Source: Ridgeia piscesae (taxonomy: Eukaryota > Annelida > Polychaeta > Sabellida > Siboglinidae). Taken from it: a stretch of DNA of 64,000 nt. Numbering within the stretch: the stretch's first letter is position 1; each line of letters opens with the position of its first letter. A program made the position numbers and the translations under genes. The stretch covers positions 7,501-71,500 of the forward strand of contig JAODUO010001703.1 of assembly GCA_025642075.2 (NCBI GenBank). Reading direction: 5' to 3'. This document shows, one piece after another, positions 38,501-49,498 of this stretch. The notes under the pieces were generated by a model. That model was given only the letters and a program-made list of their open reading frames with translations. It was not told the origin of the DNA and did not search any database.

Positions 38501-41500
38501 TATTCACTAAATTAGGTCTCAGTGTGTGGAATATATTGTTCATGGCTGCAAGATTTAGTTATTTTGTAAGACCTACGGGCAAACGTTGTACGTTTCAAAA
38601 GCTGGTGCTCCATAGGTTACAAAATAGATTTCACTGTATTAGTATTTCAGATCTTATTACAAATGCATGTTGCTGTGCCCAGGGCCCTGGAGTTGAAGCT
38701 GCTCACCCAGGAGATGTTGGAGGACTGTGACCCCGCGCTCATGTTTGCCATCCCCCGCCTCGCCATCATCTGGTCAGTTGGTCAAACATCACACTAAGTT
38801 TCATTTTATTTTATATACTCATTTTACTACTTTGTATTTTATTTATTTATTGTCATCCTTTTTAACTTATCCTTTATAAATATGTTTATCACATGTTGTA
38901 AGAAAGTTGTATATGATGTCGGTCATCAAAAATAGTGTAAACTAAGAATGTCACCAAGTAAAAATAAAATCAAAATCTCCATATTTCACTTGAAATTCAC
39001 TATTTATGTATTACATTTTTATTTGATTAATAATCACCCTATAGTATTTCTGTATGTCTTAATACTACTGTAAATACTCACCAGCAATAACATTGAGATG
39101 ACAATGGGTACTTTAAGATACCCATTGACAACAACTTTGAGATGGCAAAAGGTACTTTGAAATACCCATTGACAACAATGTTGAGATGACAATGGGTACT
39201 TTGAGGTACCCGTTAATAACAATGTTGAGATGACAATGGGTACTTTGAGGTACCCGTCAATAACAATGTTGAGATGACAAACGGTACTTTGGGAGAGGTA
39301 CCCGTCAATAACAATGTTGAGATGACAAAGGGTACTTTAAGGTACCCGTCAATAACAATGTTGAGATGACAAAGGGTACTTTGAGGTACCCGTCAATAAC
39401 AATGTTGAGATGACAAAGGGTACTTAGATACCCATTGGTAACAACATTGAGATGTCAAAGGGTACTTTAATCTACCCACTGACAACAACATTGAGATAAC
39501 AAAGGTGGTATACCAATTGATCTACATGCAGGTTAAGTGGCATTAAGTTATATGTATGGTAGTCACACATAAGTAATGTGGGTGTCTCATGTCGCTGCAG
39601 TGGACTGCTGGTGTACCCTGAGGGTCCCCTCAACCCTGACATGGACCCACTGGACATGTCCGAGATGTTCAGACCTTTCCAGACACTTCTCTACAATATC
39701 AGGTAGGCCTTGTATTATCAGAACAAACTTGAATACAGCTCGAGCTTAAAACAAGTTTAGAAAGGTTCTTGACCAGAGTCATTGTGTCTGTATGTCTGCT
39801 AAGAAAAAACGTATACATTTTCGCAAATTGTGCATACAAATCTTGTAACTGCTCTGCTCAAATCTAATTTATAACGAATATTTTGTGTAATTTTATTCAC
39901 ATTTGTTTGTATCTCTGTCAATATCTATTTATTTGTATGTTTGTTTGTTTGTATAGCAGTGGTTGATTGTGTTTTAATAAATTTGTTACACTCCGCATAC
40001 AAATTTGGACCTGGCATTAGCTGGACCTGCCATACCAGATATTATATTAATAAGTAGCAATGCTGTAACATGGTACTGTAACTTGTCGTTACACTGTTAC
40101 AGAGAGTTGATGCGGACCCTGGACAAACGTGAGCTGAGGAAACTCGAAACGTTACTGTGCAAGAACAACTCTCCGAGCACACCCGACGTCGTCACTGGTC
40201 ACTTTGAGTTTATGGACGTGACACCAGGTGGCAGTAGCGGTCAGGGTGCTTCAACCAGTACTGTTGAGCCGTCATCCACTCCGGCCGGTCCAGCTGGACA
40301 CCAGCTGTGTGACCAGTTACAGTACTGCGCCTACTTACACGTGAACAGTTCGGACAGCGACAGCGCAGACGGAATGAGTCGCTCCGTGTCTATCGATACT
40401 GTCATTGTTAACGCAGCCACCAACGATAACTTTTTGGCGCACCCTGGTGAATCGTGTGACAGGACATGTGATCGGGGATCGACTAGTTCGTCGATGCACC
40501 ACCAGGACAGTGTCGACTCTGGGTTGCTCAGCGGATCAGACGGAGCGGCGCCGGTGGCCTCGTTGTCGTGGCAACCCTCAAATGTCGTTAAGGCGCGTTA
40601 CCTCCGCCATTCGTTGTCGTGGCCAGAGATTAGTAAGCACCGAGCTCACCGCCATATGCACGAACTGAACACTAGACGGCGCACCTTGATTGTCGAGGGA
40701 CTCAACCTTGGCTCCGGGAGCACATTCGACACTTCCATGTTCTCGCCACTTGGTGGCAGCACTGGGGTCATGGAGACAGCCAACTACGATGTGACAAACG
40801 TTGATGAGGCGGCCATTCCGAGAGACGTGTCACCGAGCGACCGTATTGCCTGCGTGACGGCCGACAACATCGATTCCGACGACGGCCTCCAGGTGTCATA
40901 TGTGACCCCAACACTTAGTGACGTCTTTCTGACCGATACAACATTCCAGAGTGCACAAGGTGCGCCCTCCTCCAATGACGCAAGTTCCCGTGACAACACA
41001 CGTGTTGACGTCGCCATGGAAACAACGTCTGGTGCCTTAGCCAATGCAGCTGGTACTATCTGTGATACATCTAATAATGACAATAACAGCATCGCGACAA
41101 ACACTGTTCATGAACACACACGGAGTTCGCTTCAGATTCCCACTAGGGGGCGTGACGTGAACGACTCAGCCTGTGCTGTAAATTCTTCTACATCTTCATC
41201 AAGCAAACTGCGTGATAGTAGAAAGGCACACAAATCTAAGAGGACTGATGATCATGTGATGTCACATGACAGTGGTCGCTGTACTGAAGAACAGAAGTGT
41301 GACCCCCGAATGTGGGAACAGGACAGGTCAGTAGGTCAATGATAACGTGGGATTTTTCGTAAATCACTACAGAGTAATAGCTAATTGTTTGAGTGCTTAA
41401 TAGTTGTTTCTAATGTTCGGGTGGACTGGATTTCATAAGACAGTTCTTTTTTAATAATACAACTTTTCTATCTCTCTAATCTGTCACAGATGTTAATAAG

Positions 41501-44500
41501 AATTGTGTTGTAACTTGTTATTTTGCCAAATGTGATAAATGGTAATTACATAATGGAAACATCACAATATCTACAGCATTCTTTGTGTTGGTAATAAATG
41601 ATCATGTGATTTATTTGAATGTTGCCAGACAAACCTGCAGTTATTGGTGTTGTTGCAGATTAAATTTTCACACAGCAATACATTATCAGATTGTCTTTAT
41701 TAATAATTATTATTATTAACTTTAATTAAATTCTTAGCAATGTAGCCTTGTCAGGTCATATATTGTCACCATAACTCCTGATTAAGTAACACTGAAAGCA
41801 ACAGCAGGTGACATGTTGTCTTCCAGTATCGCCAGCAGTGACACAAGTTCATACACATCGGCGTGTCATGATGACGAGGAGATCGCCATGGCGATACAGG
41901 CGGCAGAGTTGGCAGCTCGCCAGGAGGCACGTTCTCGCTTCAAGAACACCTCCGATCTTCTCCATCGACTGTTTGTCTGCATCTCAGGTAAATAACATCT
42001 TCACTAAACAACATCGCCACCAAATAACATCTGAGGTAAATAACACACTAAATAATATCTCCAATAAATTACATCTCAACTAAGTAACATCTCAGGTAAA
42101 TAACACACTAAATAACGTCTCCAAAAATAACATCTCCACTAAGTAACACCTCAGATAAATAACACACTAAATAACGTCTCCAAAAAATAACGTCTCCACT
42201 AAGTAACACCTCAGATAAATAACACACTAAATAACGTCTCCACTAAGTAACATATCAGGTAAATAACACACTAAATAATATCTCCAATAAATTACATCTC
42301 AACTAAGTAACATCTCAGGTAAATAACACACTAAATAACGTCTCCAAAAATAACATCTCCACTAAGTAACACCTCAGATAAATAACACACTAAATAACGT
42401 CTCCAAAAAATAACGTCTCCACTAAGTAACACCTCAGATAAATAACACACTAAATAACGTCTCCACTAAGTAACATATCAGGTAAATAACACTAAATAAT
42501 GTCTTCACTAAATAACATCTCCACTAAGTAACACCTCAGATAAATAACACACTAAATAACGTCTCCAATAAATAACATCTCCACTAAGTAACACCTCAGG
42601 TAAATAACAACACACTAAATAGCATCTCCAATAAATAACATCTCCACTAAGTAACATCTCAGGTAAATAACATTAAATAATGTCTTCACTAAATAACATC
42701 CACTATGTAACATCTGAGGTAAATAACACACTAAATAATGTCTCCACTAAATAACATCTCTACTAAATAACATCTGATGTAAATAACACTAAATAACGTA
42801 ATGTCCACTAAATAATATCTCCACTAAATAACATTTGAGGTAAATAACAAATAAATATGTCTGGTTAATAATACACTAAACCCATTAGACCTTTTAGTCA
42901 TTTCACAAAAATTTTGATCTCATCTATGTCAACAACATGCTGTGAATTGCAAACGATGCCTATACAACTTGATGGTAACTACCCGGGTTACAGACAATTT
43001 ATGTTTAATTAATATATGTATGAATTTTAAACACAATTGAATAGTTTTACTAGATTAGGCTTTGAATAGTTTTTACTTGATTAGGCATGGTATTTAATGT
43101 ACAGGTTTAGATATTTAGTTTTATGATAATGATGTGTTATTTCCTATATGCAATGTGGGCTTATTTGATAGACATCATTGTCTTCAGTTGTTTTATAAAA
43201 CATTATTGGGACCCATCACTCAGGCTTCATCAGCACATACCATATGAGAGACACAGACAATTAAGAAATGAAACAATTATTTTTTCATGTAAACAGTGTC
43301 TAGTAAGACAAGGCAATTAGTTCATAAGCCAAAGTTTGCTTTGAAAATAAATTTTGCAACTTAGGCCTGATTTTGTATACTGTGAACACCAGGGTACCAT
43401 TTCACTAAGGTAAAGAACTCTTAATGAAAATTCATCATTAAACGAAAGCCACTTGTGAGTGTTTTCAAAATGCACATATCCACTGTGTGTGCCATATTAC
43501 TGATGACACTAATTTCGTGACGCAGTGACAATGTCCCACTAGCGCGTTGTGGTGTTGACAGATTTAAAGTATTCCAGAAACTGTTAAAGATCAAAATTTA
43601 TTTTAAAGTGCAAAATCAGCCTTAAGAGCTTTTAACAAAATTAGTGAAATGATCTCTAGGACTCTCCACCAGGACACTTGTTGACAAATTGTATCCTCTG
43701 TCATTTGATGACAGCCTCTTGCATTTTGTAAAACTCAAATTGGACAATGAATCTGTTTAAAGTTTTTATGAGCCCATTATTTAGAGATGGTCCCAGTTTA
43801 CATTCAAGTCTGTACTGACCATCATCTATTGGCCATTCAGGTGTGGCTGACCAGCTACAGACGAACTACGCCGGTGACCTACGCAACGTCCTCAAGGCTG
43901 TCTTTGAGATCAACTGTCCACCGCCGCAAATCGATGACGACAATGACAGCAACCCGGATGGCTGTGATTCGCCAACCGCAGGGTCAGGTGACAATTCTAG
44001 CGGTGACATGAACACGGAGGAGACAGGAAGTGAGTCAGGCACTGACACACGGACCTTTGGAGGTAGGCTCTTGGTGACGTCATTGCATTTCAATAATTTT
44101 TTATTTTAATTTTTGCTATTGAGGCTGTCATTATATTTTGATTACATTTATTTTATTTTTATTTTACTATTGAGGTAGGCTGTCAATAATGTCAATACAT
44201 TTGGATTAAATTTAATTTATTTTTATTTTACTATTGCGGTAGGCGGTCAATAATGTCATTACATTTGGATTACATTTATTTTGCTTTTATTTTACTATTA
44301 AAGTAGGCTGTCGGTAATGCATTACATTTGGATTACATTTATTTTATTTTATTATTGAAGGCCGATTTCTGCATTTGTGATTTTAATTGTTTTTCTCATG
44401 TTATAATAGTATCACAATAAGTCAAACAATCTCCTACAGCATGTTGGCTCGTTTGTGGGAATGTTTTATTTAGCTTTGACCATATCATTCGACAAACTAC

Positions 44501-45689
44501 AAAATTATTTTTGACTGGGCCTTTGTTGAAATTCCGCAAAAATAGCAGTTAATCATGCTGTGCAAGGACGTCCAAACCATTACCACGACAACAACTACCA
44601 ACCTAAGTCAATTATCTTAATAGAAGAACACACTTTTAGGCTCTTTTTTAGCCAGCTGTGCATAGCACATACCTAATTCACTCACTAAACAGTTATGACA
44701 TAGGCTGAGGAGGTTTGAATCATTTCCTCCTCAAAAAATGTACTCTACTTTGACTTCACATACTGGCTGTACTTTGTTAGTCGTCACCTGTTGCGTTGTT
44801 CTTACAGTGGCGCCCCCTTGGGTCCCCGATGAGCGGACGTCTAACTGCACTGGCTGCCAGGTGGCCTTCAGTTTTGTTCGTCGCAAGCATCATTGTCGAA
44901 ACTGTGGCAAGGTGAGTCACCTGTCTGGTGCCTGTAGTTTATCACAGGACACTGCATTTATTTTATGGCAGCAGGAAGGTATTCCATAAATGAACAGTCA
45001 TGGAGTATCTTAACTGTTGTTTTCAATTTGTTTTTTCTGCCTAACTGTCTGTGTTTAACTTAGAAAAAAATATGTTTGTCGTATAAGCCATAAGCTTTCA
45101 TTTCTTAATCGAACAATTGACTCGATGGTCGAAAACAGAGTTCATGACTTAGAATTTGCTCATGTCATTTGTGAATTAAATGCTGTGCTGCCCAACATTG
45201 GCATAGTAGTTGTAGCAGTAGTAATAGTAGTAACAGCTTTACTTCCGATGGTAACCATATCACGTGGTATATTGTAATTTTCAGTAACATACAGTAAAGC
45301 TTTAGATAAAATATTGTTCCCAACAGTACTAATAGTAATAAATAAATAAACACATGAGAAATCTGTAATGAAACTGTAATTATTTAAATAATAATTATAA
45401 TGTTATAATAAATTACAATAATACAAACATTGTGTAAAATAATAATAGTAAATCGATGAATTTAATTAATAGAAGTAGCCTACGTAATCGGATGTTGCCC
45501 GCAGACCTGCCTGTGAGTACGGTTACAGTCAATGTAAATGTTGTCATTGTCTGTCGACAGATATTCTGTGGTCGTTGCTCAAGCAACAATGCCCCGTTGC
45601 CTCACTTTGGATTCGAGAAAGCCGTCCGTGTCTGCAACCACTGCTTCATGTTCGAACTGACACCATTCACTACTGACACCTACGAGTAA
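12210..45689 (+). CDS. ZFYVE28: LST2 / ZFYVE28: lateral signaling target protein 2 homolog (FYVE domain), 12 coding exons
   Basis: Coding exons by GT/AG junctions and frame: 12210-12245, 34000-34281, 35623-35772, 37703-37755, 38100-38189, 38683-38772, 39601-39702, 40103-41326, 41827-41987, 43841-44062, 44808-44911, 45561-45689. They sum to 2,643 nt, exactly 881 codons with TAA, giving 880 residues, close to the family length (human about 887). Residues 1-270 are the conserved helical LST2 region (for example [14 protein letters not shown] and YVSAMVPVK). Residues 268-676 are a Ser/Thr/Asp-rich, probably disordered linker. Residues 691-760 are a conserved helical stretch ([19 protein letters not shown]). 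Residues 804-870 form a FYVE zinc finger. Known of the family: LST2 binds PI3P on early endosomes and negatively regulates EGFR signalling, and monoubiquitination of Lys87 controls its endosomal location. Here a lysine also falls at residue 87 (VKFPDD). The exon joins are my own; no transcript was available. Confidence 0.93.
13776..14014. mobile_element. Small TIR element with GTAGTC/GACTAC repeats
   Basis: Terminal inverted repeats CAGGGGTAGAAATA and TATTTCTACCCCTG bound 239 bp, flanked by the direct repeat GCTAT at 13771-13775 and 14015-14019. Inside, GTAGTC and its complement GACTAC occur many times in both orientations, typical of subterminal transposase-binding motifs. No ORF. Probably a non-autonomous DNA transposon. 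Confidence 0.78.
15955..16930. mobile_element. Possible foldback element with ACCCATCCAC ends
   Basis: GTTTTACCCATCCACATGAT at about 16018 is matched in inverse orientation by CCACCCATCATTTGGATGGG near 16860, followed by GGACGGGTAGAAACATGG blocks. A related single end occurs at 19845-19905. The outer limits and any target duplication are unclear. Confidence 0.4.
19024..19140 (+). mobile_element. Possible 3' tail of a non-LTR retrotransposon
   Basis: Reading from 19024 gives [20 protein letters not shown] and [14 protein letters not shown], followed by TGATGATGATGA. This resembles the common C-terminal block of invertebrate endonuclease/RT proteins (RWRD.LD..WKD..R.A..R..WK....) with a short TGA-repeat tail. 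It carries an internal stop. Only this short end is visible. Confidence 0.4.
20643..20739. repeat. AT tract followed by AAGCAT/AACCAT hexamers
   Basis: About 29 TA units, then six or seven hexamer units. Intronic, non-coding. Confidence 0.9.
24403..24992. repeat. 35-bp minisatellite, about 17 copies (LST2 intron 1)
   Basis: The unit contains ACACATTCGTTGCTTGAGTG followed by TACTGTAAAGGATTT. The left copies are near identical and the right copies are diverged (TTACACGAG variants), the usual gradient of an array growing from one side. Confidence 0.93.
26095..26191. repeat. AACAC / ACGC / AC microsatellite
   Basis: Consecutive AACAC, ACGC and AC tracts within LST2 intron 1. Confidence 0.9.
29358..32030. 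repeat. 40-bp minisatellite, about 66 copies (LST2 intron 1)
   Basis: The unit contains AAACAGACATGATCTGACCC then CATCAAACTCTCATAAAGGC. Variant sites (CAGACA/CAAACA, TGACCCC/TGCCCCC, CAAACT/CAGACT, ATAAAGG/GTAAGGG) combine into repeating blocks of several units, evidence of higher-order duplication. Units are contiguous with no spacers. The edges are more degenerate. Confidence 0.95.
34611..35469. mobile_element. TIR element inserted in an AT microsatellite (LST2 intron 2)
   Basis: The left end TATAAGGTTAAACACC...GGGAGACCAG at 34611 is matched in inverse orientation by CTGGTCTCCC...TTTAGCCTTATA ending at 35469. The ends abut TA-repeat tracts on both sides. Further GGTCTCC/GGAGACC motifs lie inside (near 34682, 35245, 35285 and 35408). 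No coding frame was found. Confidence 0.6.
35470..35502. repeat. AT microsatellite (LST2 intron 2)
   Basis: TA repeats directly next to the right end of the TIR element at 34611-35469. Confidence 0.85.
35817..37115. repeat. 35-bp minisatellite, about 37 copies (LST2 intron 3)
   Basis: The unit contains GTTTTGATTGGATGG then TTTTGTTGATGTGCGGTGTT. It begins about 45 nt after the exon-3 donor (35773). Three periods make 105 nt with no stop on the minus strand, producing a spurious 456-residue Asn/Gln/Lys/Thr-rich ORF. Confidence 0.94.
39085..39500. repeat. About 44-bp repeat, 9-10 copies (LST2 intron 6)
   Basis: Each unit has AACAATGTTGAGATGACAA and a near-palindrome GGGTACTTTGAGGTACCC, so each transcript copy could form a small hairpin. 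The array ends about 100 nt before the exon-7 acceptor at 39600. Confidence 0.88.
40103..41326 (+). CDS. ZFYVE28: LST2 exon 8: large disordered linker exon
   Basis: This is the largest exon (1,224 nt, residues 268-676). It opens with the end of the conserved N-terminal region ([20 protein letters not shown]), then becomes rich in Ser, Thr, Asp and Asn with no recognisable fold. Residues 406-411 read DSGLLS, an exact match to the DSGxxS phosphodegron pattern read by beta-TrCP. The segment around [21 protein letters not shown] keeps a helical, basic character. The acceptor is TTACAG before 40103 and the donor is GTCAGT at 41327. An ATG at 40005 extends the open frame leftward, but that part is intron. 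Confidence 0.9.
41981..42850. repeat. Complex repeat derived from the exon-9 donor (LST2 intron 9)
   Basis: Exon 9 ends ATCTCAG with the intron starting GTAAATAAC. Similar CATCTCAGGTAAATAAC blocks recur downstream (near 42090, 42255, 42311, 42475, 42594, 42655 and 42712), separated by CTAAATAACGTCTCCA-type spacers. Other copies read CCTCAGATAAATAAC with the donor GT changed to GA. A block of about 220 bp is itself doubled (42049 and 42269). Confidence 0.85.
44808..44911 (+). CDS. ZFYVE28: LST2 exon 11: first half of FYVE zinc finger
   Basis: The exon encodes residues 804-838. It has the FYVE signature WVPD (WxxD motif, Trp808-Asp811), zinc ligands Cys817, Cys820, Cys833 and Cys836, and the basic PI3P-binding patch RRKHHCR (828-834). 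The acceptor is CTTACAG and the donor is GTGAGT. All signature residues are intact, so PI3P binding is expected. Confidence 0.95.
45561..45689 (+). CDS. ZFYVE28: LST2 exon 12: second half of FYVE finger and C-terminus
   Basis: The exon encodes residues 839-880 and TAA. It supplies the last zinc ligands, Cys841, Cys844, Cys863 and Cys866, and the RVC motif (861-863). The turret region reads [19 protein letters not shown], close to the LST2-type FYVE domain (SSHSAPLPRYG in vertebrates). The tail [13 protein letters not shown] matches the short tail expected after an LST2 FYVE domain. The acceptor is GTCGACAG. Confidence 0.95.
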   Translation: MFCGRCSSNNAPLPHFGFEKAVRVCNHCFMFELTPFTTDTYE

Positions 45690-47020
45690 CCATGGCAACA
45701 GCGACTGTAATTGCTATTGTGGTTGTGCGGTTTTATTCTGAACGTTACACGAACACTGAGCCAAGTATTTCACCAGCTCAGATGGAGATGCATCACAAGT
45801 TGCCTTCTAGAAAGTTTGAGTTGGTTGATGTGCCAAGCAAGACTTATCAACTGTTATGATTAGTAATTAATGATTCGCCTCTCTCGCATCACATGCTGTG
45901 CCCAGTGTTTGTAGTAAAATAATGCATAATTAAATTACATTAAGGTTGCCAAAAGTTGTACAGGCATGTAAAACAATATTCATCAGACTAGTGACGTCAT
46001 TTCATTTTTGTTTTCATTTTGCAGCCAAATTAAGTTACGTTATTCAATTCTATTTTGGGAGATTTCATAAATATACACCGTCTAGATAGGGACACAGCAG
46101 TAATGTTATGCTTGTGATGTCACTGGCAAGCCCCCCCCCACTTCAACACTACATAAGTGACTTCTTGGGAGGGTTCGTCATAGAATGCATGGAGCAATTA
46201 CTGTGCCAGGTTCTGTGATTTGGCTGATAAAGACAGCTGAAAACCACCAAAATGTAACAAAATAAGATGTAAATTTTACTGAAATACGAAGATTTTCAAA
46301 TAAGTTGTACATACACTGGTTTTGAGTGGTCGAACTTTGTCACAGTCTTTTTTGTCGTTGAGCTATGATCTTACTGTATTGCCAGAATGTTTGCTACAAA
46401 CTTTGCTACAAAAGTACTTATGAAGTGGCATGTTAGTTTTGTCCTGGTGCATCTGTGCAGTAGTTCATTTTTAAATCTTCTGTGTCCACCGATGCCTTCT
46501 ACACTGTGATATGCGATAGAAGGAATATTCGTTGGAAGAGCTTGGATGTTTTTATCAAGGTTAACTGTCGGCTTATGAATGTTGTTTAGGTGTGGCTGTT
46601 AACCATATATCATTTGCACTTCCTTGTGTTGAAAACGTGGACGTGTTTGCCTTTAAATCATGGTTCATATTTTGAAGATAACTGACACATTGTAGAAAGA
46701 AACGGACCCAATGGGTGTCAGCAGAAGGCGGAACAGCCACTTGTTAACTCTTGAAAAATTCATATATAGTGAAGCCTTTTGTTGAAAATTTGCCTATTTC
46801 CGTTCTAGAGTTACATATCTTATTTAAGCAACTATATGGGTATACATGAAGTATTTATCTGCAGAGTGTGCTATATCTCCAAAATCTCATGTTGTTATTT
46901 TGTTATTAGACTAGTTTTGTGCTGGTATGAATGGTGGCAGTGGAGAAGTGAAAAGTGGTTGGCATCATGTGGTCACTGGGGTGAATCTATTGAAATAAAG
47001 ATTTCTGTCAGTACTATTGA
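45690..47020 (+). other. Probable LST2 3' UTR with AATAAA at 46994
   Basis: No further LST2 exon is needed after the TAA at 45687-45689. The first AATAAA I find on the plus strand downstream is at 46994-46999, which would give a 3' UTR of about 1.3 kb. Another AATAAA lies near 48763. The choice of end is inferred. Confidence 0.45.
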
Positions 47021-48148
47021 AGAAAAAACCTGATTTAGCTAAAAACACCAGAAGTGAAGATGACACATATTGCAGATAAATGCTTCATGATATGTTATGT
47101 ATAAACACATAGTATTCATTGGAACATGTTGAAAATGACCCAAATAGTTCCAGAAACTCAGTGTTCCTTATATGCACATGTACAAGGGCATAACCAAGTA
47201 ATACGGGCAGAACAAAGTCGTGCCTTAAAGACTGACTGTGCAGTGTATTGTTTTGGTTGTCTGGTATGGTAAATATCACACACACATTGAACCTGCATAC
47301 AACAGCATGCCTGTTCACTAATTTCCTGATCTTGTTAGTCCTATCGAGGATTTTGGCAAAACTGGACTGGCAACAATCTAACGAACGTTTGATGCACTTA
47401 AAATATGAATATCCACACATGTGGACTGTGATGAATTGAATAAGGTGCATTTTAAGGATGTCCGTTACATTGGTCGTCTACATATTGCGACAAACATATC
47501 TACCAGTATATATCAGTAAATTATGCAACTACTAACACTGGATGAAGTTACAGCTCATAGAAAAGACGTCTGTGTAATTATATATTATGCAACTAACACT
47601 GAATTAAGTTACATGTCGTAGAAAAACTAGAAATGTGCATTGTTGTTGTTTATGTGATAACTATCATCAGGTTCATGCCTTGCTAATATCCATGACCTAT
47701 ATTATTCATGCTCACTCTTAGTAAATTTAGGACAGTCTAGGAAAAGCAGACGTTGCATTGGGGTCGTTTTGTGATTACAGGACCCTCATGAGAAATGTAC
47801 ATATTTGGGGGAAATCACAGATTCATAAGCACACATGGCCATGTCAGATATTACACGTATTGGTTACTGAATAGTGTGTTATTTGTGAATATAGTTTTAT
47901 CAATGCACAACTTTGGGACTAGTTGATAGATCAGCTTAGGGCAATGCGACACGTGTGCATTTGAATGCTCACTATACATCAACAGAATCAGCTGGTTGCT
48001 GTCACTTTGTATATATAAATATCACTTAACTAAATGCACAGAGGCTGATAAACAACATAGCAAGTGATGTGGTGATGATTTTTGTATGCAGTATTTTTGT
48101 ACGAGAGATACGGCACATTAGGATTGACAGATTTGCTTCTTTTCTAAG

Positions 48149-48278
48149 AGTGTACGGCATACTATGGATAATAAGGTGTCTACAGCATACTATGGATACT
48201 AGTGTCTACAGCATACTATGGATAAGTGTCTACAGCGTACTATGGATACTAGTGTCTACAGCATACTATGGACTACTA
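48149..48278. repeat. Short repeat with GTGTCTACAGCATACTATGG, 4-5 copies
   Basis: Units of about 22-26 bp in the intergenic region between LST2 and TTF2. The surrounding 47,020-48,690 has no recognised gene. Confidence 0.8.
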
Positions 48279-48689
48279 CAAGTATGATGTGACAGTTGTT
48301 GGAGTGTATGTATGTCACAAGAGGGTGGCCAGCACTGTGTTATTGCGTGCTTGACTGGCACCAAGGGATGTTTATGTACTTTCTGTCGAGAATGCCGGTC
48401 AGTGTTATTATCATGTATACTGGAGATATTTCGTAATAAATTGAGCTATCATGTACCTCGAATCTGGTTTCATGTTGCTTTGATCTGCATGCAGCACTGT
48501 ATGGTAGAATTTGCTATCACTTAAGCCTTTACTGTTTTTATTATACTATTGTGTCGGCATCATGAATCTATCTCAGTTGTCATAAAAGATCCAGGTGTTT
48601 GCCACACGCCAAACTAGCAGCGACAAGTACAATTTCAAGGAATCAGAGAGAAAGATTTAACTGATGTTCAAATGAGGCAAAAACTATTC

Positions 48690-49386
48690 AAGGTAGTTCA
48701 TGTTTATCTTTATTATTCACAATCAAAGATCTAAAATGATCCATGGTTGTGTTCTACACAAATAAAGTGTTTGTATAACATAAATGCAACTTGGAGTTAC
48801 CCATTTAGTTCCTGATCAAATTTACATATCACTTGATAACAGTTTTAGACGGCAGCTATGTTTCCTTATATAAAATATACATGTCCACCAGTCACATAAA
48901 CCTACAGACACCACTTGACAAAGAAAAACAGTCTTATAAAACTACATTCACAGTCCTGTACCAGTTGACATGGTGCCAACAAAATTAATATAAGACAATA
49001 AAAGTTATAGAAAAATATAACAACGATAAAGTAGCAAAGATCATTGGATCTTGGGGAGCAGTCGTTATTTATGAGTCTAAGCAGAGGGCTCCTATCGCTC
49101 TGAAAGCCAAAATACCGCAAAATGTTGCGTACTGAAATGTGAGCCCCCTCCCTCCGAAATTGTGTGCACTGACAACTAAGCACACCCCCAATTTATCCAG
49201 CCCCCTCACGCCCCCAATAAAATACGACAGGTCCCTTATTTGTGCATTGTTTCTACAGTAACATCTTCACACCTTACAACATGACAAAAACGGTTCTAAG
49301 TGAAGGGTCATTCAACTTCACACACACGACACTGTCCCTATTGTAACGTCCGGCTAAAGCCGATCGCCAAGTGGGGGGTGAACAAA
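48690..49386 (-). other. Probable TTF2 3' UTR
   Basis: From the stop codon to the minus-strand AATAAA (plus TTTATT at 48709-48714). No other gene is visible. The LST2 and TTF2 transcripts would end tail to tail about 1.7 kb apart. Confidence 0.4.
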
Positions 49387-49498
49387 CTACAATCTGACGG
49401 GTCCAAACGGTCGCATCTGGGTATCCCGCACTTCGTTGTCAAGTCCAAACAGCATCTTGAGGTCAGCCAGGGTCAACTTGTTGGCCGATGCCCCGGCC
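49387..49498 (-). CDS. TTF2: TTF2 terminal exon
   Basis: The exon encodes [20 protein letters not shown], typical of the TTF2 end, then a short extension [17 protein letters not shown] and TAG (complement of 49387-49389). The acceptor is TTTCCCAG. A TTTATT at 48709-48714 (AATAAA on the minus strand) would give a 3' UTR of about 0.7 kb. Confidence 0.92.

Noticed and set aside
40005..40102. Upstream ATG extending LST2 exon 8
   Set aside because: Intronic; the acceptor TTACAG at 40102 and the split Arg codon from exon 7 give the family sequence instead.
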